Shown here piece by piece: positions 23,570 through 34,745 of a DNA stretch of 64,000 nt. Numbering within the stretch: position 1 is the stretch's first letter; every line of letters begins with the position of its first letter. A program made the translations under genes and the position numbers. The notes beneath the pieces are model-generated. The model had not been told where the DNA came from. It did not search any database and saw only the letters and a program-made list of their open reading frames with translations. Source of the stretch: Oxytricha trifallax (taxonomy: Eukaryota > Ciliophora > Spirotrichea > Sporadotrichida > Oxytrichidae); assembly GCA_000711775.1 (NCBI GenBank), contig ARYC01002456.1, forward strand, positions 1-64,000. The letters run 5' to 3'.

Positions 23570-24754
23570 ATGAATTTACTAGAATTTAAGAACAAATATA
23601 ACATTGAAAATCCTAAGAAGACATCAGACATCGTTGAGAACAACTTCTTCGGGTGGACTTCTGGAAATTTCTACAGAACTTCTTATAATGATATGGGATC
23701 AAGAGTAAGTAAACTCCATTATTATAAAAATTTTAAAATCGTTTAAAGTCTATAGTATATATCTTTATAAGATAATTAAAAATATAACATAGCAAAGTTT
23801 ATACAAGATGATATTGATATTTTTTGACAGAGTCCAGCAGAGAGGAAAAATGCAGCAATTCCAGGTTACAAAGGTTTCGTGCCAGGCATGAAGAATGGAA
23901 CTTTAATTGGTAAGAGGTATACAGAGTCTACTAGACAAAGTCTAACAAGAGAAAATCTCGATTTAAAGCCATAATTATTCTCTTCAACAGGGTAAATATC
24001 CTTTTTATATACTTCACTAATAGCGTTTAATTAATACAACAATTATACTATAGGTTTAACTTCTCAAAAATACCACGCTAAGATGAGACTTTGCATGCAG
24101 TTAGTCCAAAGTACAGGCCCCCCTAAAAAAAAAGAAAAAATTTCATAAAATTAAATATTAATAATTTTTAAACTTGTTGGTTAACATTAAAATAAATTTT
24201 ATTACCTTTTTTTTAATGTAAAAATACAATCCTTTTATAAGTAATTACTTTTTTTTAAAAAAAATCATAGATATAAGAGCATTTTTTTAGATTTTATTTT
24301 TTATGGAAAATAAAACTTTAATTAATCAAACAATGAACTTAGTTAAGTTAGCAATGTTGGGGACTACTAAAAGTACGGTAAATCAACTATCATGGATACT
24401 GCACCAAACATGAAGCCAGATAGTTGGACAACAAATGCACGCTCATCGTACTACAACCCAGTTGAGCTCCCCAGAGAAAATTGGAGAGCCAAGCAGTCAA
24501 GTATCCAATTCGATGATTAATCACAAGCTCAAAATAACTAGAAAAGAGCTTAGAGAGTTAACAGCTCAGGTTTCTCTCAGAATAGTACATTGTTCGATGG
24601 AACAGGTTGGACAACAGAGAAGAATTTGCATGGAGATTAATTCAGAACAGCTTACAGAAATCAATATAATCAGGATAAACCTTTTCACAAGGTACAGCCT
24701 ATCTTAAATAATGGTAGATTAAGGAAGAGAGAACTTGTCTATGACAAGCATTGA
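23570..24754 (+). CDS. putative ciliary/flagellar protein with PGYxGFVPG motif
   Basis: Reads MNLLEFKNKYNIENPKKTSD, then (after a GT-AG intron starting at 23706) SPAERKNAAIPGYKGFVPGM with KNGTLIGKRYTESTRQ, and later GDYQKYGKSTIMDTAPNMKP and SWTTNARSSYYNPVELPREN, ending ...RKRELVYDKH at TGA 24752-24754. The PGYxGFxPxxK pattern occurs in the FAM166/CIMIP2 group of ciliary microtubule inner proteins; that is the basis of the tentative call. A second gap (about 23990-24050) and a large AT-rich gap (about 24120-24310) interrupt the coding sequence. Family assignment is weak; gene reality is good. Confidence 0.6.
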
Positions 24755-24851
24755 CAAATTTTATGTATTAATTATGTTGAAATATGTTTAATTAATGGTT
24801 CATCATAACTCTGGGAATACAATCAAAATTAGAATTGCATATAATTAAAAT

Positions 24852-27799
24852 TCAATCTATAACTATAGTAGGATTCTTTTTATTTGGAGGTTCTTTTTAA
24901 TTTGGAGATGAATTAGATTCCAGATCAGAATCAGAATCTTCTTCGCTTTAAACTGGCGATTTATCATCGCTTTCATCCTCAAAATAATCTTCTTCAATTT
25001 CCTCTTCTTTTATCTCACCATCAAGTCTCTCGTTAATAAATACTCTTAATCTACCATCAATACTACAAGCGACTAAAATCCCTTTAATAGATGATTGCAA
25101 GTTTGATGGCTATATCTTTTAATGCTTAGATTACTATATTTTTAGGGTTTCTTCAGGAGCAAATATGCCGACTGGAGCTATGATCTTTGGGTCATCAAAA
25201 GGAATCAAACTTTCATAAGACTTCACTCTGTTATTTTTTATTACATTAGAAGTGAGTGGAGCATTTATAATTGGTATCTAATCACTCACTTTATTCCAAA
25301 TATAGATAGAGCCATCTTCACTTCCCATGATTATATAATTTGAGTCTTCTGAAAGCGAGGGCTCTATCTACAAATTTTCATTTTTATGACCTTTATATTT
25401 ATACTTTTGTACACAATCCTCAAGATTGAACAATCTCAATCTCGAGTCATTTGTAGCTATCAATATTTCATTATGACTTAAAAACTAGATTCCAGAGACT
25501 TTTCTCCCAGCTGAGAATTTACCTCTTCTATTCTTGCAATCTATCCGGGTTATATAATTTATCTTGCCAAGTAAATCGCATGAGTAAATTACACATTAAC
25601 CTGTTGAGAGACCAACAACTAACTTCTTGCCAGATTACGAAAAGCATATAGCTGTTATGTAATCTTAAGTTTACTGAGTATCAAGGGGTATGGTTTTCTA
25701 ATCTATACTCCACAAACGCATGGTTTTGTCTAGTGAACCAGTGACAAATAAGTTATCAAGATCAGGGTTAAAAGCAACTTTTGAAGGAACTTCTTAATGT
25801 TCAAATATCTCAACATGCCTTTCTTTTGTCAAATCCCAAAGTATAACTTTGCAATCAAAACTACATGTCAAAAGCAGGTTAGGTTTATTTTTGCACAAAA
25901 AGGTATAAAAATTTGCATTTAGTAGAATAAACTGTAACATGCAGTAACATGTTTTGCATATTCTCTTGGATTATCAATTAATTATATCTTTACCTCCTGT
26001 AGCTAAGTTATTAATTTATTGATAAACTTCGCAACCCATACACTATCATAATGAGCTTTTAATGTAAAATTTATTATAAAAAGAAATCAAACTCATGAAG
26101 CGTCTTCTTATGTATTTTAGTTTAATATCTTTCATGAAGCCAATTTTTATTTTTAAAATTCTAAACTCTAACAATATTCTTGGCGTTGCCTTATACCAAG
26201 TTATTTCCTAACTAGCCTGTTATTCCTTGCAGAGGATTTTAATTTATTTGTGAATTATTCATCATTGAATTATTTTAAAATCTAGAATCATTAATATCAT
26301 TGACATTCTCCATTAAATTTAAGGACAATTATTGAAATAAGTTCTGAGCATTTTAGTTTCTATACTAAAAAGAAAAAAGCTGATAACTTGTTCATTAAGT
26401 ACTAATTATAGCCCAAGTTTTTTTGTAAATCACATTCGCACTTTTATTTTGGCTTTGACTCTAATAATTTTGTTATTGCACATACTATTAATTAACGTTT
26501 CCTATCTAGTGCTAAGATTGCTAAATTTATCATTTTCTGTAAATCGTGATTAATTGCCTTCGTGATGATTTAATTCAATTATCCCATTTTTAGGACTTCG
26601 CTATTTCATTCTTTAAAATGGCTTCAAGATCACGCAATAGTTCAGCTGCATTAGATCCAATATGATTTTTATTGATTTAAAATGCAAATTTTAATTTAGT
26701 ATTTCTTTCTTACATTTAGGCTACTCCTTATTTGCGAGACTATGGAACTTAAACAAGGCAAATAGTTTAGCCAACTGAAAAGCCAATCCTAAATAAGACA
26801 CACATTGCATAAACTTAAACAAGAAAATAGCTTCTTTACGCAAATTCATCCTTTTAAGATGAGAGATACTAAACTCATTAGAAAAGAAATGTTGCACTAT
26901 AAAAGTTATCGGTCGAATAAACATAGTTATTACAAGTCAATAAAACATGCGAAGAAATCGCTTAAATTTCAAACTAATAATAGTAATCTTTACAGCCACT
27001 CATGCCTCTGTAAACAGCTAATGTAGGGCAAAATTCAAATTTATTCCTAAATACTTAAAACGATTAGATGAAGATAATTGAATAGTAAGAATAAATTTTG
27101 CATTCTTCGTTGTCAAATTAAAAAATTATGCATCAAATTATCAAAATTTAAATGAGTTAATCAATACTTAAAATTTTAAATTTCATTGTCACAACTTTAG
27201 TTAATACATCAATCAAGCAAAAGCTTGTAAGCTTCACAATTAGCAATTACTAACTATTAGCCTTAACCCCAACAATTAGTATAAATAATTGAGACTTAAA
27301 TATTCAATCAAAGATTCCAGATAATTTTACCTCAAAGCTCACCTAATAGATCTTAAATTAGAATTGAATACAAGGAAATTAAAAATGTGAAGTAGCTAGA
27401 GATAAGAAACTAGTAAAATGATTATTTCGATTTGAATGAATAAGAGTGGCATTTATTCTTTAATGGGATCGATCAAGTGAAATTACAATCTTTAAAAATA
27501 TGCTAATGAAAAAAATTAAATAGATTTTATAGCTATTTTTGCACCAAGCTATATCAAGAATATCATACTCATGCTCTCTGTACTCTCTAAATGGCGTACT
27601 ATAGAATAAATGAAATACTTTCCAATTTGGATTATCTTGTTAATTTTTCCAACTAGAAGTGACTTGATTGACCTGCCAAATCTTTAATACGGCATCTTTA
27701 CCTCAATTATTTTAATGATACTAAGTAAAGACCATCAGGGCTAAACTTTCACTATTTTTTGAAAGAGCTCTTATATCTTAAACAAGAAAGAAATCAAAC
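24852..27799 (-). CDS. WDR44-like WD40 protein, SCRAMBLED in at least 7 MDSs (odd/even)
   Basis: WD40 protein resembling WDR44 (a Rab11-binding WD40 protein): order of repeats HYDSVWVAKFSPDGLYLATG, GKDAVLKIW, a conserved FREYREHEYDILDIAWCKN, SFDCKVILWD, GSLDKTMRLWS, then the WDR44-type stretch GRKVSGIQFLSHNEILIATN DSRLRLFNLEDC and GSEDGSIYIWN, and an acidic S/E/D tail. Segments: MDS1 26080-26313+, MDS2 27765-27799, MDS3 26023-26057, MDS4 27721-27748, MDS5 25986-26008, MDS6 27534-27704, MDS7 24852-25896, all minus strand. Pointers in order: AAAGAAATCAAAC, GAGCT, TAAACTT, CTAAGT, ATCTTTACCTC, TATTTTTGCAC (plus-strand spelling). Joined, the frame has no stop from MENVNDINDS to TGA 24852-24854. 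Odd segments sit in one cluster, even segments 1.5 kb away. Confidence 0.93.
26618..27292 (+). CDS. unidentified Q-rich protein lying between the WDR44 clusters
   Basis: Starts MASRSRNSSAALDPI, then an AT-rich insert to about 26710, then ATPYLRDYGTQTRQIVQPTE with KPILNKTHIAQ, and a long Q/N-rich stretch (CEEIAQISNQQQQSLQPLMP) open to TGA 27290-27292. The trinucleotide GCT flanks the insert and would restore SSATPYLRDYG. Composition (many TAA/TAG as Gln) is that of a genuine gene, not spacer. It sits on the opposite strand in the sequence that must be bypassed when WDR44 segments are joined. No family recognised; the C-terminal 60 codons are AT-rich and less certain. Confidence 0.6.
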
Positions 27800-29125
27800 A
27801 TCGAATTTAAGCTTGTAAACCCACAATGCAATTTTTCTAGCCTTATTGCTAAACTCTTACTTATAAGATTTCATGAATGAGTAAAAACATTCTCCATATT
27901 TTAAGTAGTGTTCTTCTAATCTGCATTTATCAATCCAAATTTGTTATTAATCTAGCTATTTGTGACATATATAATAATAAGTATTTAATTCACTAGTCTA
28001 ACTTTATAATAATTAAACATGTTTGCTAGATTTACCCTTCCTTGGTGATATACTTGAATTACCATTATGTGCCTCGGCATCTCGATTTCCAAAATATTAC
28101 CTGCTTTCTCTTCTATATTCATCTTCGAGAGTTTCCTCATCAAAGTGTCGCAACATCAATTTTCTTTCTTCTTCGGTTTTAATTGTGCGCAATAAGTTCT
28201 ACTGTTCATAATTGTCATAAACTTATTATCATAGTTTTTTTGCTTAAAAATGCCTAATAAAAGGTTAAATAATATTGTTATGAGAAGGATTCAAATAGAT
28301 TTAAAAATATATTTATAGATGAAAATTTTTTAAGTTTACTTATTTTAATTTCTCTCGTTAATCTTCCTGTTTTTGGCTGATATAAAACGAATTACCAAGT
28401 TTTCTTCATCACTTGAATCCTCCTCTAATGTTTCTAAAATATCAGCTGAGAATATTTAGTTCCTAAGAATTTCCTTTTATGATGAAATCTAATCATAAGA
28501 TTCAAATTCATTTTCATGATTTATGATGTCATTGTTATTCGGCAACTGGCCTTGACTCTAAATTATTCTACGTCTATGTTTTTCATATATAAATATTCAT
28601 TTGGAAAGTTTTAAACTTTTAAGAATTTAAAGATTAATAATATCTACTTAATTGTTTAAGATTGCTTCTTGCTCTTCGACTAATGAGTGACTATGTTCTA
28701 CTAATCATTTAACAATTGATTTCCATAAGTAGGTGATTAATAATTGATATTTATAGTAATCTATTTCAGTCTCTATTATAGTGCCTAATTTTACACATTC
28801 ATGGCTTCAAGATTAATACAATCAAGCTATATAATATTGTAAATTACTCTGCAATAATTGCCTGTAGTTTTATGTTTTTTAAACTATTTATTTATTTTAC
28901 AGCTGCATTAGAATCCTTGGAGAGATTTTCATGATTAAATTTTGAGACATCAGGCTGAAAAGATAACTTTATTTCTGATACTATACCGTTGTCTGAGTCT
29001 GATAATATAGGAGAGAGGAGATCATCTAAATCTTACTATTGTTTTCTTTATAAATTTTAACAATAAATTATTATACTTATTATTCAAATATTAAATTAAT
29101 AATATTGTTAATCTTTTCCAGACAT
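27794..29125 (-). CDS. unidentified acidic/charged protein
   Basis: Starts MSGKDQQ; an IES with pointer TATTGTT (29037/29103, 66 bp) joins it to QQDLDDLLSPILSDSDNGIV. Further pieces: SKFNHENLSKDSNAAVKQIN, VEHSHSLVEEQEAILNNQVD, EKHRRRIIQSQGQLPNNNDI, SADILETLEEDSSDEENLVI, YDNYEQQNLLRTIKTEEERK with LMLRHFDEETLEDEYRRESR, and the end EEHYLKYGECFYSFMKSYKQ...LWVYKLKFDV before TGA 27794-27796. Several AT-rich inserts not fully mapped. Its stop codon lies inside the 13 bp pointer that starts MDS2 of the scrambled WDR44-like gene, so the two genes share those bases. No domain recognised. Confidence 0.62.
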
Positions 29126-29906
29126 TTTAAGATTGAATAATTATACTATATTATTTTGATTATTATTGAAAAATAAAAGAAATAGTATAAAATTAAATTA
29201 TAAAAGATTAAACTTAATAGTATATATTACCAATAATTATTGAGACAACAATAAAATAAAATCAGGTTAAAACTAAAAATACGAAAAGCAATAAATTAAA
29301 TTTCTTATAATAATCTAAGTTAAAAATAATATAATTTATAATTAAAACATAGATTTGTATCTTTAATTAAAGAATAAAATTTTAATTGCATGACAAGATA
29401 ATTTGTATATATTTTATTTATATCAATTTATTATGAAATAAATAAGTAATCCAAATTTTTCCAATTCAATTTATTTGATTCATCAATAAATATTTATTAA
29501 TGTTAAATTATAAGAGAATAAAATTAATATACAGTATAATCATTAATTCAATAGAATATGTATAATACTATAAATTGCTATATTGTAATATAAAAAACCT
29601 TGCACGTTTCTAATTTAGCAATAATATGCAAATTTATCTCAAAATATTTTATTCATGATATTTTAATTGGAGGTAATAAGTGATATTAAATAAATTTTAT
29701 TTTAATTATATATTGCTAAATTCATTATTTTACAAATTAAATTTATTTAATTTCTATTACAAAAAAGTAAAACATTTTAATTTAATGAATATTAATAGAG
29801 GTTTGAGTTAATTTATTATTAATATCATTATTAAATATAAAGCTGTCCTCTTAACAAGTAATTACTAATTTGAACTACTAATTAATTAATATTCTATAAA
29901 TAAAAG
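29126..29906. other. AT-rich spacer, about 0.8 kb
   Basis: Among the most AT-rich parts of the window; no frame, repeat or RNA recognised. It separates two divergent genes. Confidence 0.55.
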
Positions 29907-31373
29907 ATGAAAATATCCGCTATCAAGAGAGAAAAAAGTAAAAATCCTGCTAAGAAAGTTGATTCTTAAGCTGAACAGAGAGCTCTCAGATTTTACTCAT
30001 TATATATAAAGTCTATAAATATATAGTAATAAATATATTAAAATTCCAAATAAATTATTATGATTAACATATAAATTTTTCAAAATTATTTGATTTTACC
30101 TACGAAATAGGTATTCTGGAAAGGAATTGAGAAGAATTAAGCACACTTAAGAAGCCAAATTCACAAACAAAGTCAAGTGTTATTGCATATTTATTGTAAA
30201 TTCAAAACATAAATAAATAAAATACTATGAATTGTAGAAATTTCCTGCAATACTACCTAATAAAAGAGAGCCAAATTAAAAAGATGAAAAGCGTACTGGG
30301 TCATAGAGCCAAAATTCAAAACCGTAGGAGAAATAAAAATTTATAATCAGAGATTAAAGTAGAAGGAGATGAGCAGTATTGTTAATTTTAAGTTTAATTA
30401 TATAAATTATTATAAAATGAATAAAATTTGGAGAAAATATACTATATTTTAATTAGATATCTTTAAATAATCAATTTTGGTAATAGCCCGAACAGCAAAT
30501 TGAAGGTATATAAAATTAACCATAAAAAGTAAAACGTATTAAGAAAATGAAAAGCAAGTCGATTGGAAGAAAGAAAAAGCAAATGCACTACAAGACCAAG
30601 CAAAAGCTAGAAAGATAAAAACTTCTTGAAACTTAAATTAAAATTTATATTTAATTTTTTAAAGAAATTTTATACTATTAGCTTGAAATTATAATTTTAA
30701 TTTATTTGATTAAATATCTAAACCACATTGAATAAAGAAGATATGCCAATGGATGTTACTGACATTCAAAATGCTATTAAAAATGAAGACTTGAGTCAAA
30801 ATCATATAATAAATAAATAATTTATATAGTTTAAATTATTAATTGATTCAATCATGTAATCAATTCTAGTAACGACTTTTTTGAAATAAATAACAATGAC
30901 ATTGACCCAGATACTATTACTCTTCTGATGAACAAATTATATATAGTATAAATCATACTAAAGCATTTCTTTTTATTTGGTAATATTAATAATATATTAA
31001 AGAAATGAAGCCCACTAGCATGAATATGATTGATTTGGAAAACCTAGATGGGACGTACACTTCCTAGCTTAATAGAGTGCAGATGACACCATAGAAGTTT
31101 CAAGATATTAAAACTTAAAACAAATAACAAACTAACTAAGCTAAATCAAATATTGGGGTTGTGGATTCTTAATTCTATTTAAAATAAAAATAATTTATTA
31201 TGAGTGTGTAATTTTTTGTTATTGTTGAGTTGAATCTGGGTTATATATTATGTTATTAAAAATAATTATAAACTGGTCATTGCAGGATACAATATAATAT
31301 AAAACATTTAAATTTTGAATATATGAATAAAATAAATGAAACCATTTATTCTGTCAAGTCTGAATAATTCTGA
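29907..31373 (+). CDS. small basic protein split into several MDSs
   Basis: Order of pieces: MKISAIKREKSKNPAKKVDS with EQRALRFY; SGKELRRIKHTQEAKFTNKV; a middle piece in one of two open frames; KKMKSKSIGRKKKQMHYKTK with QKLERQKLLET; TLNKEDMPMDVTDIQNAIKN; DFFEINNNDIDPDTITLLM; KPTSMNMIDLENLDGTYTSQ. Matching repeats AAAC, GACTT and ATGAA support three of the joints in frame (for example LLETTLNKEDM and TLLMKPTSMNM). The strongly basic centre suggests a nuclear or nucleolar role, which is inference only. The last frame closes at TGA 31371-31373 but the last 50 codons are AT-rich and may not be coding. Confidence 0.55.
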
Positions 31374-32059
31374 AAGCTATATTAAAAAAATATTAGATTT
31401 TTATTAAAATCTTATTTTTTCAACAATTAATAGGATCCATTAAAATTTATATTTTAAAAAAGCCCCCCCCTCTAAAAATACAACGATAAGAATTTATTTA
31501 AATCCTTAGCATAGTAAACATAATACTCAAGTATAAATAAATATTTTGATTTATTTTTAAGTTTATTAAGTCGAACAGTCACTTACAAAATTCTTAAAAT
31601 TTAAATGTAAACAACCCACTCATCAATATTCAAGAATAAATAGATACTACTACTCAAGTCTAACATTATTTATTTTTATTAATTCTTTTAAGTTATTTTT
31701 ATTATTAATTATAAAGATATTTATAACCCCAAAAAACATTTTAGTTAAGTTATTTATTGAATGGATATAGATGAGAGATTTATAATATTTTTTTGAGTAA
31801 ATTTTTTGTAAAACCCTTAAAGCATTAGGTATTTCTAAAACTATCTATTAATTTTTTAAAATGCAACGAAGTTTTAAAATTCCTGTAAGAGAAGAATAAA
31901 TATGTTTTATATAATTTTTTATTTTTCCCTATAACTCAAATAATTAATTCAGAAGTCCCTTAATCAAACATTTTAATACTTTATTTGTTTTTTGTAAAAT
32001 AATACTTTGATTTAATTTGAAATTAACGTGGAAGCGACCATATGATAATCCACGAAAGC
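31374..32059. other. AT-rich spacer
   Basis: About 690 bases, AT-rich, with a C-run near 31464 just upstream and an isolated CCCCAAAA at 31727. A single telomere-like unit is not evidence of a telomere. Nothing else recognised. Confidence 0.5.
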
Positions 32060-34009
32060 ATGCTAACTGAAAGAAAAAAATCAAACATTAAACAGCCAAT
32101 ATTTATAGATCGATAAAACTACATGGGATTTTAGCAGTAATCAGGAATCTCTCTTGACAATTTCAAAGTCAATTAGGAGATTGATGCGAAAAGCGTTTCA
32201 TCTTAGAGCGATAACAATGATTAAGATGATATGGAAGAATAGAAAATGTACTAAGATTTGAGTCAATTATTTGCATAATTTGATAACTTAATATGAAATT
32301 CAAAACTTATTTACTATAAATTTTTACTTTATCAAATGAGCGATGATTGTGTCGATGATGAATACACAGAAAGAGAAATGATTGTAACAAGAAATTAACA
32401 CATTTAGGCTATTTTTGTCTAGATTTTCCAAAATATTAACTTTACATGTAGTCTTAGCTTTTTTTAAGATCAAGTGAAATAGTTAATTGATTAGTGTCAA
32501 ACAATCCAAGACAAATTTGGAATGACCCACAAAATCACAAACCCCATTTAACCTTATCTCTCTGCAGATTAATAGCTAATAGATTTGACTTCATAAGAAT
32601 CAGAGTAAAAGTAAATTTTAGTTTTCAAAGAAAACCATCAAATATTTCTAGACCTTTAAGTACTAAACTAAAAACGAGCTTTGAGATAGGGTATAATGCT
32701 CTCACTATTTGAATGGAAGCATTTCATGCATTAACTGCCTTAACTTCAATTGTACTTCTCTGGGAGGTATGAAGATGAGGTTATCAATGAATTTTAGGAT
32801 TATTAAGAAATTGTAGAGGAAGAGGAAGTTTTTACATAGTAATAAATATAGACATAGTTTAAGAAAGAATAAGAGAATTAATAAGCTACTATATGCGACA
32901 GCGTGATGGAAGAAAAATAGCAACCTTAAATTTATCAAATTTACAATTAAAACCTTAATAAAATTATATTCAATCTTAAATTGTTGTAGAATCGAATGTT
33001 TTTTCTCCAAAATTATAGATTTAATAGTAAACTCCCCTTTTTTAATGAAATGAACTATGATAATTGTTAAAATACCATAATTTTCTAAGAATATTATTAA
33101 ATTAGGGAAAAAAATAAAAAATATGTTGAATTTAGCTGACAATAAATTACTTAAAGAATTATGTTTTCAAATGTAACCAACTATCATCTACCTGAGCATC
33201 ATTCATATTTTAACTAACCAATAGTTGGCTCTCAAAACATTCAAAACCAATCCTATAACCGAATTATCCCCTCTAGTTCGCAAGTAAATAAAATCGTGAA
33301 CAATTATGGTAACACTTTTTATGAATAAAGCCGATAGAACATTATCCCTGTCTATGCAAAACCTCTTCCTAATATTAATCAAACACAAATTTAACCAACT
33401 CACAACACTTTAATTTAGCAATTCCCATAGACCACAATCATACCAAACCAAATTGATTCTAAAAGCATAGTGATCTCTAATCCAACAATAATCCCAGCAA
33501 TTGCTCCAGTTTTTAAAATAACAAGGGAGGACCACGTTTAAAAAGTACCTCAAGTATAAGAACTATAAACTAAAAACATCAAGCAAGCTGTCCCTTATGA
33601 ATCTGAATAGCTTAACACATTTGACAATTTGATGCCAATTAACATTAATCCAAGTCATTCAATAATTCCATAAAATACTTCACATGCTATTAGACCTCAA
33701 TAGATGTGTTTAACTGAAGATATCTAAAAGTTTAGAGAAAACTCTTGCCTCTAAACCGAGATAAAAGTTAAAATGTAAGAATCATCTCTACTCTTATAAA
33801 ATCAAAGCATAAATTTTCAGCAACCTTTATAGTAAATTCCAGCTCTTAAATCTACTAATGAAATATAAACTGCACTTCCTAAACCAATTAGAATGGCTTA
33901 AGTTGCAGTTTAATAAGCAAATTCAAACATTTCACTTCGAAGTTATTAAAATGAGTTGCCCTTCTTCCCTACTATAGTAGATGTCAAAATTGAGAAGAAA
34001 TAGACTTGA
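32060..34009 (+). CDS. Q/N-rich disordered protein
   Basis: Starts MLTERKKSNIKQPIFIDRQN then SGISLDNFKVNQEIDAKSVS and DDMEEQKMYQDLSQLFAQ. Coding-like pieces follow around 32331 (MSDDCVDDEYTEREMIVTRN) and 32494 (SNNPRQIWNDPQNHKPH), then RYEDEVINEFQDYQEIVEEE, and from about 33165 a long uninterrupted low-complexity region (QTTIIPNQIDSKSIVISNPT, QQMCLTEDIQKFRENSCLQT) to TGA 34007-34009. Frames change at least twice between 32270 and 33160, so two or more IESs or introns are implied. No domain; composition suggests a disordered scaffold or regulator. The 145-codon minus-strand open frame at 32705-33142 is an AT-rich shadow. Confidence 0.6.
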
Positions 34010-34745
34010 ACTGAAAATAATTAAAATTGAAATCATAGCCCATTTTAATTGCATTGAAAACATAGTTGAAATGTCTCTAAAAATTGAGATATAATTAAAG
34101 TAATATAATTAACAACAAATATTATTAAGTATTATGGAATCAATAGTCATACTTTAAATTAAATAGTGGAAAGTCACTTTTACAGATAGATAGGCAATTT
34201 TATATTTATACAATATAAGAAATATCTATTTTAATTAATATATGTACCCTCCCCTATTCCCTAAAAATGCATAATATTTAAGTATTAGCATAATTTTGCA
34301 GATCTGATAAATTCTGTTTATTTACTTTCAAACGTTAATTAATAAAAGAAATTCTAAATTTATTAATTATTAATTTATATAAAAAACTTCGAGAACTTCC
34401 ATAGTTAAATGAATTAAGGATAAAGATAATGAAATTAATTTAATTAAGTTGGATATTATAAATTATTAAGTTGATATAATGTTAAAAAGTATGAGTGTTT
34501 CAAGGATATAACCGTCTTAAATTATTGCTTAAATTATATACATGCAAAGTTTTTTAATATTTCAAGTAATAAAATAAGACTACAATAGAAAAGTTTCATT
34601 TTTAATATTATCTTGTTAAAATTTATACAAATTAACAAAATATTTTTATTAATAAACTATAATACTATTTAACAATAACAACTCAAGCTTTGTATCAGCT
34701 TTGGATTAACTGTAGTCAAACCCATATATAGATAACTTTTAGCGT
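34010..34745. other. AT-rich spacer
   Basis: About 740 bases, AT-rich, no coding composition or repeat recognised. It should contain the 3' end of the upstream gene and the promoter of the next. Confidence 0.5.

Noticed and set aside
24852-27799. WDR44-like locus as a broken or duplicated pseudogene
   Set aside because: Every break coincides with an exact repeat shared with the right partner segment, and the ordered joining gives a full-length protein with no stop; chance or decay would not do that six times.
31721-31735. CCCCAAAA at about 31727 and GGGGTTTT at about 56067 as telomeres or TBE ends
   Set aside because: Single units only, without a second repeat, AAT target or transposase nearby.
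32705-33142. Longest minus-strand open frame (145 codons), hydrophobic
   Set aside because: Antisense to Q/E/K-rich coding sequence of the plus-strand Q/N-rich gene; its F/L/I-rich composition is the usual mirror of AT-rich coding DNA and it has no partner exons.
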